Positions 26,631 through 34,938 of a stretch of 64,000 nt of DNA are shown one piece after another. The notes below the pieces were generated by a model, which was given only the letters and a program-made list of their open reading frames with translations, was not told the DNA's origin and searched no databases. Positions within the stretch are counted from its first letter, which is position 1, and every line of letters starts with the position of its first letter. The DNA comes from an uncultured Alphaproteobacteria bacterium (GTDB lineage Bacteria > Pseudomonadota > Alphaproteobacteria > Caulobacterales > Caulobacteraceae), in the NCBI GenBank assembly GCA_903860975.1, contig CAIOSI010000016.1:1-64000 (forward strand), given 5' to 3'. The position numbers and the translations under genes were made by a program.

Positions 26631-26733
26631 TTACAGGCCGCGCTGGACCCTTCCAAGTCAAATGTGCGAGGGGAAAAGGAGCGGTTCGCGATCACATCTG
26701 CGGGCGGCGGTCATAACCAAAGGGGAGTTGCGC

Positions 26734-27510
26734 ATGGCGCTCGATCTGTTCTCGCTTCAGGGCCGGATCGCCCTTGTCACCGGCGGTTCGCGCGGTATCG
26801 GCAAGATGATTGCCGCAGGCTTCATCGCGCAGGGCGCCAAGGTCTATATCTCTTCACGAAAGGCTCCGGCCTGTATGGAGGCCGCCGAAGAGCTCGGCCC
26901 CAATTGCATCGCGCTTCCGCAAGATGTTTCGACGATCGAAGGGGTGAAGGCCCTTGCTTCGGACTACCTCGCCAGGGAGTCCAAACTCGACATCCTGGTT
27001 AACAACGCCGGCGCAGCTTGGGGGGCGCCCTTCGAGGAATTCCCGGAGAGTGGCTGGGACAAGGTCCTGAACCTCAATTTGAAGTCGCCGTTCTTCCTGA
27101 CCCAGGCGCTGCATGGCGCACTCAAGGCCGCCGCGAGCCGTGAGCAACCGGCCAAGGTCATCAACATCGCTTCCATCGACGGGATCCGGCTCAATCCGCA
27201 GGAAACCTACTCCTACCATGCCTCCAAATCGGGCCTGATCTATCTGACCCGTCGGATGGCGGCCAAGCTCATCGAGGATTCTATCAATGTCACCGCCATT
27301 GCACCGGGAGCCTTTGCCTCGGAGATGAACCGTGTCGCCCGCGACCACGGCGAGGAAATCGCCAAGCGGATCCCTTCGCGCCGTATCGGCCGCGACGAGG
27401 ACATGGCCGCCGCAGCGATCTATCTCGCTAGCCGTGCGGGAGACTATGTGGTGGGAGAAACGATCGCGGTCGACGGCGGCGTCGCTTTAGCCAGCATGGG
27501 CGGCCTGTAG
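26734..27510 (+). CDS. SDR-family NAD(P)-dependent oxidoreductase
   Basis: Short-chain dehydrogenase of 258 residues. The cofactor site is TGGSRGIG (16-23) with NNAG at 90-93; catalytic residues are S147, Y161 and K165 (YHASK). The C-terminal VVGETIAVDGGVALASMGG is typical of FabG-like enzymes. ATG 26734 has AGGGGAG 6 bases upstream. It is divergent from the beta-oxidation operon, so it may reduce a 3-oxoacyl or other acyl-derived ketone, but substrate specificity cannot be read. Confidence 0.88.
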   Translation: MALDLFSLQGRIALVTGGSRGIGKMIAAGFIAQGAKVYISSRKAPACMEAAEELGPNCIALPQDVSTIEGVKALASDYLARESKLDILVNNAGAAWGAPFEEFPESGWDKVLNLNLKSPFFLTQALHGALKAAASREQPAKVINIASIDGIRLNPQETYSYHASKSGLIYLTRRMAAKLIEDSINVTAIAPGAFASEMNRVARDHGEEIAKRIPSRRIGRDEDMAAAAIYLASRAGDYVVGETIAVDGGVALASMGGL

Positions 27511-27539
27511 GGCCCCCGACCCACGGCCGCCCGTCGTAA

Positions 27540-27565
27540 GGCGGCTTTGAGTCTCAGCCGCCTTT
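27540..27565 (+). terminator. Hairpin terminator after the SDR gene
   Basis: GGCGGCT (27540-27546) and AGCCGCC (27556-27562) enclose a 9-base loop and are followed by a short TTT. The right arm overlaps the end of the convergent malate synthase gene. Modest strength. Confidence 0.5.
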
Positions 27566-29707
27566 GGCCTGTGCCTTCCGCTCGCGGCGACGGCGGTGGA
27601 GAATGTGTTCGGTGTAGCCGTTCGGTTGTTTGCGGCCTTCGAACACCAGATCAATCGCCGCTTGGAAGGCGATGCTGGCTGATGGGTCAGGCCCCATCTG
27701 CCGGTAGGCGGGGTCGCCGGCGTTCTGGGCATCCACCACCTTGGCCATGCGCGCCAGGGTTTCGCGCACCTGGGCTTCGGTGCAGATGCCATGGTGCAGC
27801 CAGTTGGCGATGTGCTGGCTGGAAATCCGCAGCGTCGCGCGGTCTTCCATCAAGCCCACATCATGGATGTCGGGGACCTTTGAGCAGCCGATGCCCTGGT
27901 CAATCCAGCGCACAACATAGCCCAAGATGCCCTGGGCGTTGTTGTCGAGCTCCTCTTGCACGTCTGCGGCATTCCAGTTGGAGCGCGCCAGCGGCGGGGT
28001 CAGCAATTCCTCAGTTCCGGTCTTAACGGCGCTATGAGCCATCGTGGCTTGGAGCCCCGAGACATCGACCTGGTGATAGTGCAGCGCATGCAGCACCGCC
28101 GCCGTCGGCGAGGGCACCCAGGCCGTACTGGCGCCGGCCTTGGGGTGGCCGATTTTCGCCGCCAGCATCGCCTGCATCATGTCGGGCGCAGCCCACATGC
28201 CCTTGCCGATCTGGGCCCGGCCGGGGAAGCCTGTGGCGAGGCCGATCTCGACGTTACGCTTCTCGTAGGCCGGGAGCCAAGGCTCGGCCTTGATGGCGTC
28301 CTTGCGGACAACCGGGCCAGCTTCCATGGCCGTATGGATTTCGTCGCCGGTACGGTCGAGAAAGCCGGTGTTGATGAACACGATCCGCTCACGCGCGGCG
28401 TGGATACAGGCTGCCAGGTTGGCGCTTGTTCGCCGCTCCTCGTCCATCACGCCGAGCTTGACGGTGTTTCGGGGGAGGCCGAGTTCATCTTCGACCAGGT
28501 CGAACAGGCGCACCGCAAGCGCGACCTCGTCGGGGCCATGCATCTTCGGCTTTACGACGTAGACCGAGCCCGCAGGACTGTTGCGTCGCGGCCCCTTGAG
28601 GTCATGCAAGGCCGCGGTGACGGTGATCAGGGCGTCGATCACGGTCTCGAACACGGGCTGACCGTCATAGTGAACCGCGTCACTGACCATATGGTGGCCG
28701 ACATTGCGTACCAGCATCAGGCTTCGGCCCGGCAAGGTCAGGGTTGCGCCGTTGGTCGTGGCGTATTGACGATCATCCGCCAGACAGCGGGTTTCCGTGC
28801 GTCCACTCTTGGCGAAGCTCGCAGTCAGGTCGCCACGCATCAGGCCCAGCCAGTTGCGATAGACGCCGGTTTTATCTTCGGCGTCGACAGCGGCGACGGA
28901 GTCTTCGCAGTCCTGAATCGTCGTCAGTGCGGCTTCAACCAGGACATCGGCGACGCCGGCGATGTCGCTGCGGCCAATGCTGTGGGTCCGGTCGATTTGG
29001 ATCTCGAAGTGCAAGCTGTTGTGCCGAAGCAGGATGGCGCTTGGCGCGTCGGACGAGCCCTGCCAACCGACCAGTTGCTCCGGTGAGGCTAGGCCCGTCG
29101 ATCCGCCGCCGATCAGGCCAATCAGGAGTTCTCCGTTTGACACGCTATAGCCGCTGGCTGCGGCATGCGAGCCGGTCGCCAGCTGTGCCGCGCGATCGAG
29201 GAACCCGCGCGCAAAGGCGATCACCAGATCGCCCCGGGCAGGGTCGTAGCCCGAGCCGCCGGTTGGCGGCGTCAGTGCATCGGTGCCGTAGAGCGCATCA
29301 TAAAGGCTACCCCAACGCGCGTTGGCCGCGTTCAGCGCGAACCGACTATTGGAGACCGGCACGACCAGCTGTGGCCCGGCCAGTTTGGCGACCTCAGGAT
29401 CGACACCCTGTGTGGAAATTTCGAAGGGCTGCGGCTCGGGAAGAAGGTAGCCGATCTGCTGCAGGAAGGCGGTCTCTTCGGCGACATCGAAGACTTCACC
29501 GCGACGCTCGCGCCACCAGGCGTCGATCTCAAGCTGTAGTTCATCGCGGCGCGCCAAAAGAGCGGCGTTGCGCGGCGTGAAGTCGGCCACAATAGCCTCG
29601 AGAGCTGACCAGAAGGCTTGGGGCTCAATGCCGGTTCCAGGCAGCAATTCGCCTTGGACAAAGGCCACAAGGATGTCGTCGACCGAAAGGCTGCGAGTGA
29701 TGTCCAT
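27554..29707 (-). CDS. glcB: Malate synthase G
   Basis: Condenses glyoxylate with acetyl-CoA to malate, the second step of the glyoxylate shunt. At 717 residues it has the length of the single-chain G isoform. Signature segments are [38 protein letters not shown] (with the catalytic region following), [35 protein letters not shown] and [20 protein letters not shown]. It is downstream of isocitrate lyase on the same strand, but a strong terminator lies between them, so it is likely expressed from its own promoter in 29708-29768 or by readthrough. Confidence 0.95.
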   Translation of the reverse strand: MDITRSLSVDDILVAFVQGELLPGTGIEPQAFWSALEAIVADFTPRNAALLARRDELQLEIDAWWRERRGEVFDVAEETAFLQQIGYLLPEPQPFEISTQGVDPEVAKLAGPQLVVPVSNSRFALNAANARWGSLYDALYGTDALTPPTGGSGYDPARGDLVIAFARGFLDRAAQLATGSHAAASGYSVSNGELLIGLIGGGSTGLASPEQLVGWQGSSDAPSAILLRHNSLHFEIQIDRTHSIGRSDIAGVADVLVEAALTTIQDCEDSVAAVDAEDKTGVYRNWLGLMRGDLTASFAKSGRTETRCLADDRQYATTNGATLTLPGRSLMLVRNVGHHMVSDAVHYDGQPVFETVIDALITVTAALHDLKGPRRNSPAGSVYVVKPKMHGPDEVALAVRLFDLVEDELGLPRNTVKLGVMDEERRTSANLAACIHAARERIVFINTGFLDRTGDEIHTAMEAGPVVRKDAIKAEPWLPAYEKRNVEIGLATGFPGRAQIGKGMWAAPDMMQAMLAAKIGHPKAGASTAWVPSPTAAVLHALHYHQVDVSGLQATMAHSAVKTGTEELLTPPLARSNWNAADVQEELDNNAQGILGYVVRWIDQGIGCSKVPDIHDVGLMEDRATLRISSQHIANWLHHGICTEAQVRETLARMAKVVDAQNAGDPAYRQMGPDPSASIAFQAAIDLVFEGRKQPNGYTEHILHRRRRERKAQAKGG

Positions 29708-29767
29708 GGGCGTGACCGAGCGTTAAGAGGCGATGCGGGGCGTGCCGCCAGCATGCAGGGCGAGGGT

Positions 29768-29801
29768 AGAAAAGAAAGGCTCCCGCCCGCAGGCGGGAGC
29801 C
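29768..29801 (-). terminator. Rho-independent terminator of aceA
   Basis: A perfect 10-bp stem GGCTCCCGCC (29778-29787) and GGCGGGAGCC (29792-29801) with loop CGCA. On the minus strand it is followed by TTTCTTTTC, so it ends the isocitrate lyase transcript before malate synthase. Confidence 0.88.
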
Positions 29802-29826
29802 CAGGTTCCTAGACCAAGCCCGCTTG

Positions 29827-31419
29827 TTAGGCGAACTGGTTCATCGTGTTGTGCGCGCCGCCGGCTTTCAGAGCGGCTTCGCCGGCGAAGTACTCCTTAT
29901 GGTCGTCGCCCAAGTCGGAGCCCGACATGTTTTGGTGTTTCACGCAGGCGATGCCCTGGCGGATTTCCTGGCGCTGGACCCCTAGGACGTATCCCAACAT
30001 GCCCTGGCTTCCGAAGTACTCCTTGGCCAGGTTGTCCGTGCTGAGTGCGGCCGTGTGATAGGTCGGCAAAGTGATCAGGTGGTGGAAGATGCCCGACCGC
30101 TTGGCGCTGTCGGCCTGGAAGGTGCGGATCTTCTCGTCGGCCTCGATCGCGAGTGCGGTGGCGTCATAGTCAACGCTCATCAGCTTTTCGCGGTCGTAAG
30201 CAGAAACGTCCTTTCCAGACTTTGCCCACGCATCGAAGATTTGCTGACGGAAGTTCAGCGTCCAATTGAACGAAGGCGAGTTGTTATAGGCGAGCTTGGC
30301 GTTCGGAACGACGGCGCGGATGCGGTCCATCATGCCTGCAATCTGCTCGATGTGCGGTTTTTCGGTTTCGATCCAGAGCAGGTCGGCCCCGTTCTGCAGC
30401 GAGGTGATGCTGTCCAAGACGCAACGATCCTCGCCTGTGCCGGCTCGGAACTGGAAGAGGTTGGACGGCAGGCGCTTGGGGCGCAGCAGCTTGCCGCCAC
30501 GGTTAAGAACAACATCTCCGTTCTTCATGTCGGCCGGCGAGATTTCTTCGCAGTCGAGGAAGGAATTGTACTGGTCGCCGATGTCGCCTGGCTCGTGGCT
30601 GACGGCGATCTGCTTGGTCAGGCCCGCCCCTAGGCTGTCGGTGCGGGTGACGACGATGCCGTTGTCGACACCCAGTTCGAGGAAGGCGTAGCGGCAGGCG
30701 CGCACCTTCGCCAGAAAGTCCTCGTGAGGAACGGTGACTTTTCCGTCCTGGTGGCCGCACTGCTTTTCGTCAGAGACCTGATTTTCGATCTGAAGCGCGC
30801 ATGCGCCCGCCTCGATCATCTTCTTGGCCAGCAGATAGGTGGCTTCAGCATTGCCGAAGCCTGCATCGATGTCGGCGATGATCGGGACGACGTGAGTTTC
30901 GAAGCCGTCGACGGCGTCGAGCAACGTCTGCTCCTTCTGCTTGTCGCCGGCGGCTCGCGCAGCGTCGAGGTCGCGGAACAGCAAGGAAAGCTCCCGGGCG
31001 TCGGCTTGCTTGAGGAAGGTGTAAATTTCTTCGATCAGCGCGGGCACGGAGGTCTTTTCGTGCATGGACTGGTCGGGCAGCGGACCGAAGTCGGAGCGCA
31101 AGGCTGCGACCATCCAGCCGGACAGATAGATATAGCGGCGGTTCGTTGAGCCGAAGTGCTTCTTGATTGAGATCAGCTTCTGCTGCGCAATGAAGCCGTG
31201 CCAGCAACCCAGAGATTGGGTGTAGTTCGCCGGATCGGCGTCATAGGACGCCATGTCCTTGCGCATAATGTCGGCGGTATAACGTGCGATCTCCAGGCCG
31301 GTCTTGAAGCGATTTTGAAGGCGCATGCGGGCGACGCCCTCGGCGTTGATCCCATCCCACGTGCCGCCCTTGCTCTTGATGAGCTGGCCCATCTCGATGA
31401 TGTGGTCTTGGTATGCCAT
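29827..31419 (-). CDS. aceA: Isocitrate lyase (long, Pseudomonas-type)
   Basis: Splits isocitrate into glyoxylate and succinate. Its 530 residues match the longer isocitrate lyase subtype, in which the catalytic motif reads KQCGHQ instead of KKCGH; here E219-K-Q-C221-G-H is seen, with C221 the proton donor. Other conserved parts are LSGWMVAALRSDFGPLPDQS, IIADIDAGFGNAEATYLL, ALQIENQVSDEKQ, IVVTRTDSLGAGLTKQI and NNSPSFNWT. It is transcribed divergently from the ScfR-type regulator, with the TTACAA/TTGTAA operator cluster about 115-140 bases upstream of its start. Confidence 0.95.
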   Translation of the reverse strand: MAYQDHIIEMGQLIKSKGGTWDGINAEGVARMRLQNRFKTGLEIARYTADIMRKDMASYDADPANYTQSLGCWHGFIAQQKLISIKKHFGSTNRRYIYLSGWMVAALRSDFGPLPDQSMHEKTSVPALIEEIYTFLKQADARELSLLFRDLDAARAAGDKQKEQTLLDAVDGFETHVVPIIADIDAGFGNAEATYLLAKKMIEAGACALQIENQVSDEKQCGHQDGKVTVPHEDFLAKVRACRYAFLELGVDNGIVVTRTDSLGAGLTKQIAVSHEPGDIGDQYNSFLDCEEISPADMKNGDVVLNRGGKLLRPKRLPSNLFQFRAGTGEDRCVLDSITSLQNGADLLWIETEKPHIEQIAGMMDRIRAVVPNAKLAYNNSPSFNWTLNFRQQIFDAWAKSGKDVSAYDREKLMSVDYDATALAIEADEKIRTFQADSAKRSGIFHHLITLPTYHTAALSTDNLAKEYFGSQGMLGYVLGVQRQEIRQGIACVKHQNMSGSDLGDDHKEYFAGEAALKAGGAHNTMNQFA

Positions 31420-31534
31420 CTGCTTCTTCCGTGCTGCGGGCCAAAGGCGTCTTTTCGCGCCCGGGGTGCGTTCTGTTGTCCTAAGGGCCCTGAGACGGTT
31501 TTGGGGAGTCGCGAAAAGGTCCAGCTGTCAAACT

Positions 31535-31561
31535 TTACAAGAAATCATTGTAATGTTGTAA
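31535..31561. promoter_or_regulatory. Operator cluster between aceA and its putative regulator
   Basis: TTACAA (31535-31540) and TTGTAA (31548-31553) form a perfect inverted repeat with a 7-base spacer, and a second TTGTAA follows at 31556-31561. The cluster lies 29 bases before the regulator start codon and between two divergent promoters, where an autoregulated glyoxylate-shunt regulator would be expected to bind. Confidence 0.65.
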
Positions 31562-31589
31562 GGATCGTACTGAAACAAGGTTGAGCGCT

Positions 31590-32996
31590 ATGCCGAACGA
31601 CCGTCGACTTTATATTGGGCCACGGCTCCGGCGGCTGCGCCGCGACCTCGGCCTGACCCAGGCCGACATGGCCGCCGATCTCGACGTCTCTGCGTCCTAT
31701 GTCGCCCTCCTTGAGCGCAACAATCGCCCCGTGACGGCCGATCTGCTGGTGAGGCTCGCCCAAACCTACAGCATCGACATGGCTGCTCTTGCCGGTGGTG
31801 TTGGGGCAGATGAGACGGCACGACTGCAAGCTTTGCTGAACGACCCGATCTTCGCGGGCATCGACCGGGCCGCAGCCGAGGTCGCCGATATCGTGACGAA
31901 CTATCCAGGCGTCACGGAAGCCTTGCTTCGGCTCTACACGACCTACCAGGAAGAACAGCTCGCGCTGGCCGACCGTGGCGCGGAGGGCAACGGTCCCGAG
32001 TCCGAGGCCCTCGACCCTATGGCCGAGTCGCGGCGTTTCCTTGCCGCGCGGCGCAACTGCTTCCCGAGCCTCGACGACCACGCTGAGCGCTTGGCTCAGG
32101 CCGTGAGCCGCCATGACAACATCACGGGCTACCTTAAGGCTCGCCATGGCCTGCGAGTCCGCCGTCTGCCTTCGTCTGTGATGGTGGGTTCCGTCCGCAG
32201 GCTGGATCGACACCGTGGCGAGGTCCTGCTGGATGATGGCCTCGACGGTGCCAGCCAGGCCTTTCAGCTGGCGCTGCAGCTGGCCTATCTGGAGATGGGC
32301 CAGGAGGTTGACGCTGAGCTCAGCGACGGATCCTTCGTTTCCGAAGGCGGCGAGCGGCTGACCCGCCGAGCCTTGGCGAGCTACGCCGCGGCTGCGCTGC
32401 TCATGCCCTATTCTGCCTTCGCCCGAGCCGTTGAGGCTCGCCGCTATGACGTTGAAGCGCTGGCTCGCCAATTCGGTGCCAGCTTCGAGCAGACCGCTCA
32501 CCGCCTCACAACGCTCCAGAAGCCAGGTCACGAGCGCGTGCCATTCTTTTTTATCCGCGTCGATCCGGCTGGAAACGTCTCAAAGCGCCTGGACGGAGCC
32601 GGCTTTCCGTTCGCCCGTCATGGCGGCGGCTGTCCGTTGTGGTCGGTTCATCACGCGTTCCGCACCGCGCGCCAGATCGTGACCCAATGGCTGGAGCTGC
32701 CGGATGGCCAGAGGTTCTTCTCCATCGCCCGCACAGTCACCGCCGGAGGCGGTGCGTTTGGCGCACCGCGCGTCGAACGCGCCATTGCGCTGGGTTGCGC
32801 CGCTGAGCACGCTGGACGGCTGATCTATACGGCCGATCAACCCGCCGGGGGTCTGGTCGCGACCCCGATCGGCGTCACCTGTCGCCTGTGTCAACGCACC
32901 GAGTGCGCGGCCCGCTCCGAGCCGCCGATCGGCCGCCAGATCTTGCCTGACGACATTCGTCGCACCAGCCAGCCGTTTGGTTTCTCGGACAGTTGA
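31590..32996 (+). CDS. ScfR-type short-chain-fatty-acyl regulator (XRE family)
   Basis: A 468-residue transcription factor. The N-terminal XRE helix-turn-helix (about 8-62) contains LRRDLGLTQADMAADLDVSA and SYVALLERNNRPVTADLL. The long C-terminal part is of the DUF2083/short-chain-fatty-acyl regulator type found in RamB and PrpC-like proteins that sense acyl-CoA; it ends with CPLWSVHHAFRTARQIVTQW and a Cys motif (VTCRLCQRTEC). ATG 31590 has AAGG 9 bases upstream; TTG 31581 is an alternative. Divergent from aceA, it very probably controls the glyoxylate shunt. Whether it activates or represses is not visible. Confidence 0.85.
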   Translation: MPNDRRLYIGPRLRRLRRDLGLTQADMAADLDVSASYVALLERNNRPVTADLLVRLAQTYSIDMAALAGGVGADETARLQALLNDPIFAGIDRAAAEVADIVTNYPGVTEALLRLYTTYQEEQLALADRGAEGNGPESEALDPMAESRRFLAARRNCFPSLDDHAERLAQAVSRHDNITGYLKARHGLRVRRLPSSVMVGSVRRLDRHRGEVLLDDGLDGASQAFQLALQLAYLEMGQEVDAELSDGSFVSEGGERLTRRALASYAAAALLMPYSAFARAVEARRYDVEALARQFGASFEQTAHRLTTLQKPGHERVPFFFIRVDPAGNVSKRLDGAGFPFARHGGGCPLWSVHHAFRTARQIVTQWLELPDGQRFFSIARTVTAGGGAFGAPRVERAIALGCAAEHAGRLIYTADQPAGGLVATPIGVTCRLCQRTECAARSEPPIGRQILPDDIRRTSQPFGFSDS

Positions 32997-33154
32997 TTGC
33001 GACGAACAGGATCGCCCAGGGCGAGCGGTTTCAGCCTTCGACGGCGTCGCCGGGATTTTGCTCTAAGTCACTGGTTTATCCTCGAAATACATGCCCAAAT
33101 TGCGCAAAATATCGGGGATCAAAAACGTTCCCGAATAAAGGCTGGGAACGAAAC

Positions 33155-33298
33155 ATGGCTCAGGTCGCGGTCCAGTCGACGGACCGGTTCGAGCGTAAGC
33201 GCGAGGCGATTGTCGATGTGGCGATGGACCTGCTCAACACCCGTGGCGTGAAAGGCCTGACCTTGAGCGTCGCGGCCGCTTCTGATGGGTATCTTTGA
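33155..33298 (+). pseudogene. Truncated TetR-family regulator
   Basis: The frame encodes SDRF-type AQVAVQSTDRFERKREAI, VDVAMDLLNTRGVKGLTLS and VAAA, the start of a TetR helix-turn-helix, then runs into SDGYL and a stop at 33298. Intact relatives continue with EVAAAVDLSTTSVTYYF and about 150 more residues. Only the first 42 or so codons remain. The break at about 33281 abuts the 3' end of the convergent GPH transporter, which points to a deletion or rearrangement. The start has GGGA 7 bases upstream, and CGTTCCC/GGGAACG inverted arms (33126-33132, 33144-33150) overlap this region, a possible former autoregulatory site. Confidence 0.8.
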
Positions 33299-33301
33299 GC
33301 G

Positions 33302-34747
33302 CTAATTCTCCACCGCTGAAGCGGCCTGGCGCAGGAGATCGACGTTGCGGTCGTGGGTTTCCTGATCGATCCGGTAGAACAGGAGGGCGACGATTGAGCC
33401 CCCGTTCAGGACGATCACGCAGGGAATATAGGCCAAGGCCAGATGGCGAATGATCTGGGGGTCGATGACTGCGCCGGCGTAGGTCGGAAACCCTACCAAT
33501 GTGATCAGAATGCCGGCGATGAAGGCGCCGATACCCACGGTGATTTTCGGAACCAGCCCATTTGCCGCAAACAGCACGCCTTCGGAACGCACGCCCGTCC
33601 TGACCTGCTGATCTTCGACGACATCGGCCACCATGGAGCTGACGAGCACGAGGCCGATGAGACCAAGCGTCAACGAGACGAAGACATCCAAAAACAAAAT
33701 GGCAAAGAGCAGCGGTGTTCCATTTGGCGGCATTAGCCCCAGCAGGCGGCCTGTAATGGGAATGAGCCCGGTTATCACCGAAATCGTCAGCAAGAAGATC
33801 ATCGCTCGCTTCTTGCCGAACCTTCCGGAGATCACCGGCGCCAGGAATACACCGGCCAGCGACGCCAATAGCGCGCCCAATGACAGAGGGCCGATCATCT
33901 GGGGCTGAAGCCCCCACAGGTGAAGGTAGAAATAGGTCTGTAGCGCAGACGTGATGCCAACGCCTGCGCCACCAAGCACGCCCGACAACATCAACACCTG
34001 CAGGGCGGGATTGGAGAAAACCGAAGCGATCTCTCCAAGTGTTTTGGCCACCGTCACCGGCCGGCTCGGCGGCTGATAAAGAAAGCGGATCCGGCTATGG
34101 GTCGCTGCGCTAGAGGCGAGGATGCAGACGAACATGACAACCGCCGCCATCGTTCCAAACTCAGCATATCGCAATGGGTTTCGCGCGCCCAAGGGGTTGG
34201 CCGCGTCCTGGCGCAGGTAGACGACATAGAGCAACAGCTGGATGACGCCCATGGCCGCCATGGAGAAAAACCAGCGGTAGGCAAGAAGGCCGGTGCGCTG
34301 GTGGTAGTCGGGTGCCAACTCCGGCGTGAGCGCGGTCGAGGGGATTTCGTAACTGGCCACCGATACGCGTACGCCGATCAGCATGACCATGGCGAAGACC
34401 AGAGCTGACGTGCCTTCGAGACCGCGTGGCGCATGCCAGAGGAAATAGAAGAAGACGGCCACCGGCAAGGCCGAAGCATACATGAAGGGATGCCGCCGCC
34501 CGATCCGTGAGCGAAAATTGTCCGACCCGTGGCCGATCAAGGGATCAAGAATGACATCGGCAGACAATGAAACCAGGATCGCAGCTCCCCCCCAGACCGC
34601 CGGGATGTGCATCACCTGGTTGAAATAATAGACCAGCACCGAGGCCGACAGCGCGCCCGCCGCGACGCCATAGGCCACCGATCCAAGGCCGTAGGTAAGC
34701 TTCAAGGGAAAACCCAGTGGCGGTGGGTTGGGAAGCGGCAAACTCAA
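33302..34747 (-). CDS. GPH-family MFS transporter (sugar/glycoside:cation symporter)
   Basis: Twelve-helix transporter of 481 residues in the glycoside-pentoside-hexuronide group. Family marks: KLTYGLGSVAYGVAAGALSA in helix 1, SADVILDPLIGHGSDNFRSR and IGRRHPFMYASALPVAVFF after helix 2, and VLVSSMVADVVEDQQVRTGVRSEGVLFA in the second half. The likely substrate is a sugar or glycoside moved with H+ or Na+. It lies downstream of the TonB-dependent receptor on the same strand, with a terminator between them, so import of one substrate across both membranes is possible. No glycosidase is nearby. Confidence 0.85.
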   Translation of the reverse strand: MSLPLPNPPPLGFPLKLTYGLGSVAYGVAAGALSASVLVYYFNQVMHIPAVWGGAAILVSLSADVILDPLIGHGSDNFRSRIGRRHPFMYASALPVAVFFYFLWHAPRGLEGTSALVFAMVMLIGVRVSVASYEIPSTALTPELAPDYHQRTGLLAYRWFFSMAAMGVIQLLLYVVYLRQDAANPLGARNPLRYAEFGTMAAVVMFVCILASSAATHSRIRFLYQPPSRPVTVAKTLGEIASVFSNPALQVLMLSGVLGGAGVGITSALQTYFYLHLWGLQPQMIGPLSLGALLASLAGVFLAPVISGRFGKKRAMIFLLTISVITGLIPITGRLLGLMPPNGTPLLFAILFLDVFVSLTLGLIGLVLVSSMVADVVEDQQVRTGVRSEGVLFAANGLVPKITVGIGAFIAGILITLVGFPTYAGAVIDPQIIRHLALAYIPCVIVLNGGSIVALLFYRIDQETHDRNVDLLRQAASAVEN

Positions 34748-34877
34748 GGTCGGGTCCTAGTGTCCGCGCCAGCGCGCGCCTGGACCTCAACCGTGCGGTA
34801 GACCTCAGGGTCCGTCAATGGCTGGTTCCAAAGTCACCGAATGGGCAGAACGGTAACCCCACCTATCGTCGCGCCAT

Positions 34878-34916
34878 AGCGCAAAAACAAAGGGCGCGCC
34901 CTTGCGAGCGCGCCCT
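34878..34916 (-). terminator. Terminator of the TonB-dependent receptor gene
   Basis: AGGGCGCGC (34891-34899) and GCGCGCCCT (34908-34916) with an 8-base loop; the minus strand continues TTTGTTTTTG. Nearly the same element follows the TonB pseudogene at 38191-38217. Confidence 0.85.
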
Positions 34917-34938
34917 CCGAACCGAAAGATCGGATCGT

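Noticed and set aside
27956..29086. 376-codon plus-strand frame opposite malate synthase
   Set aside because: Antisense to an enzyme whose motifs are all intact on the minus strand.
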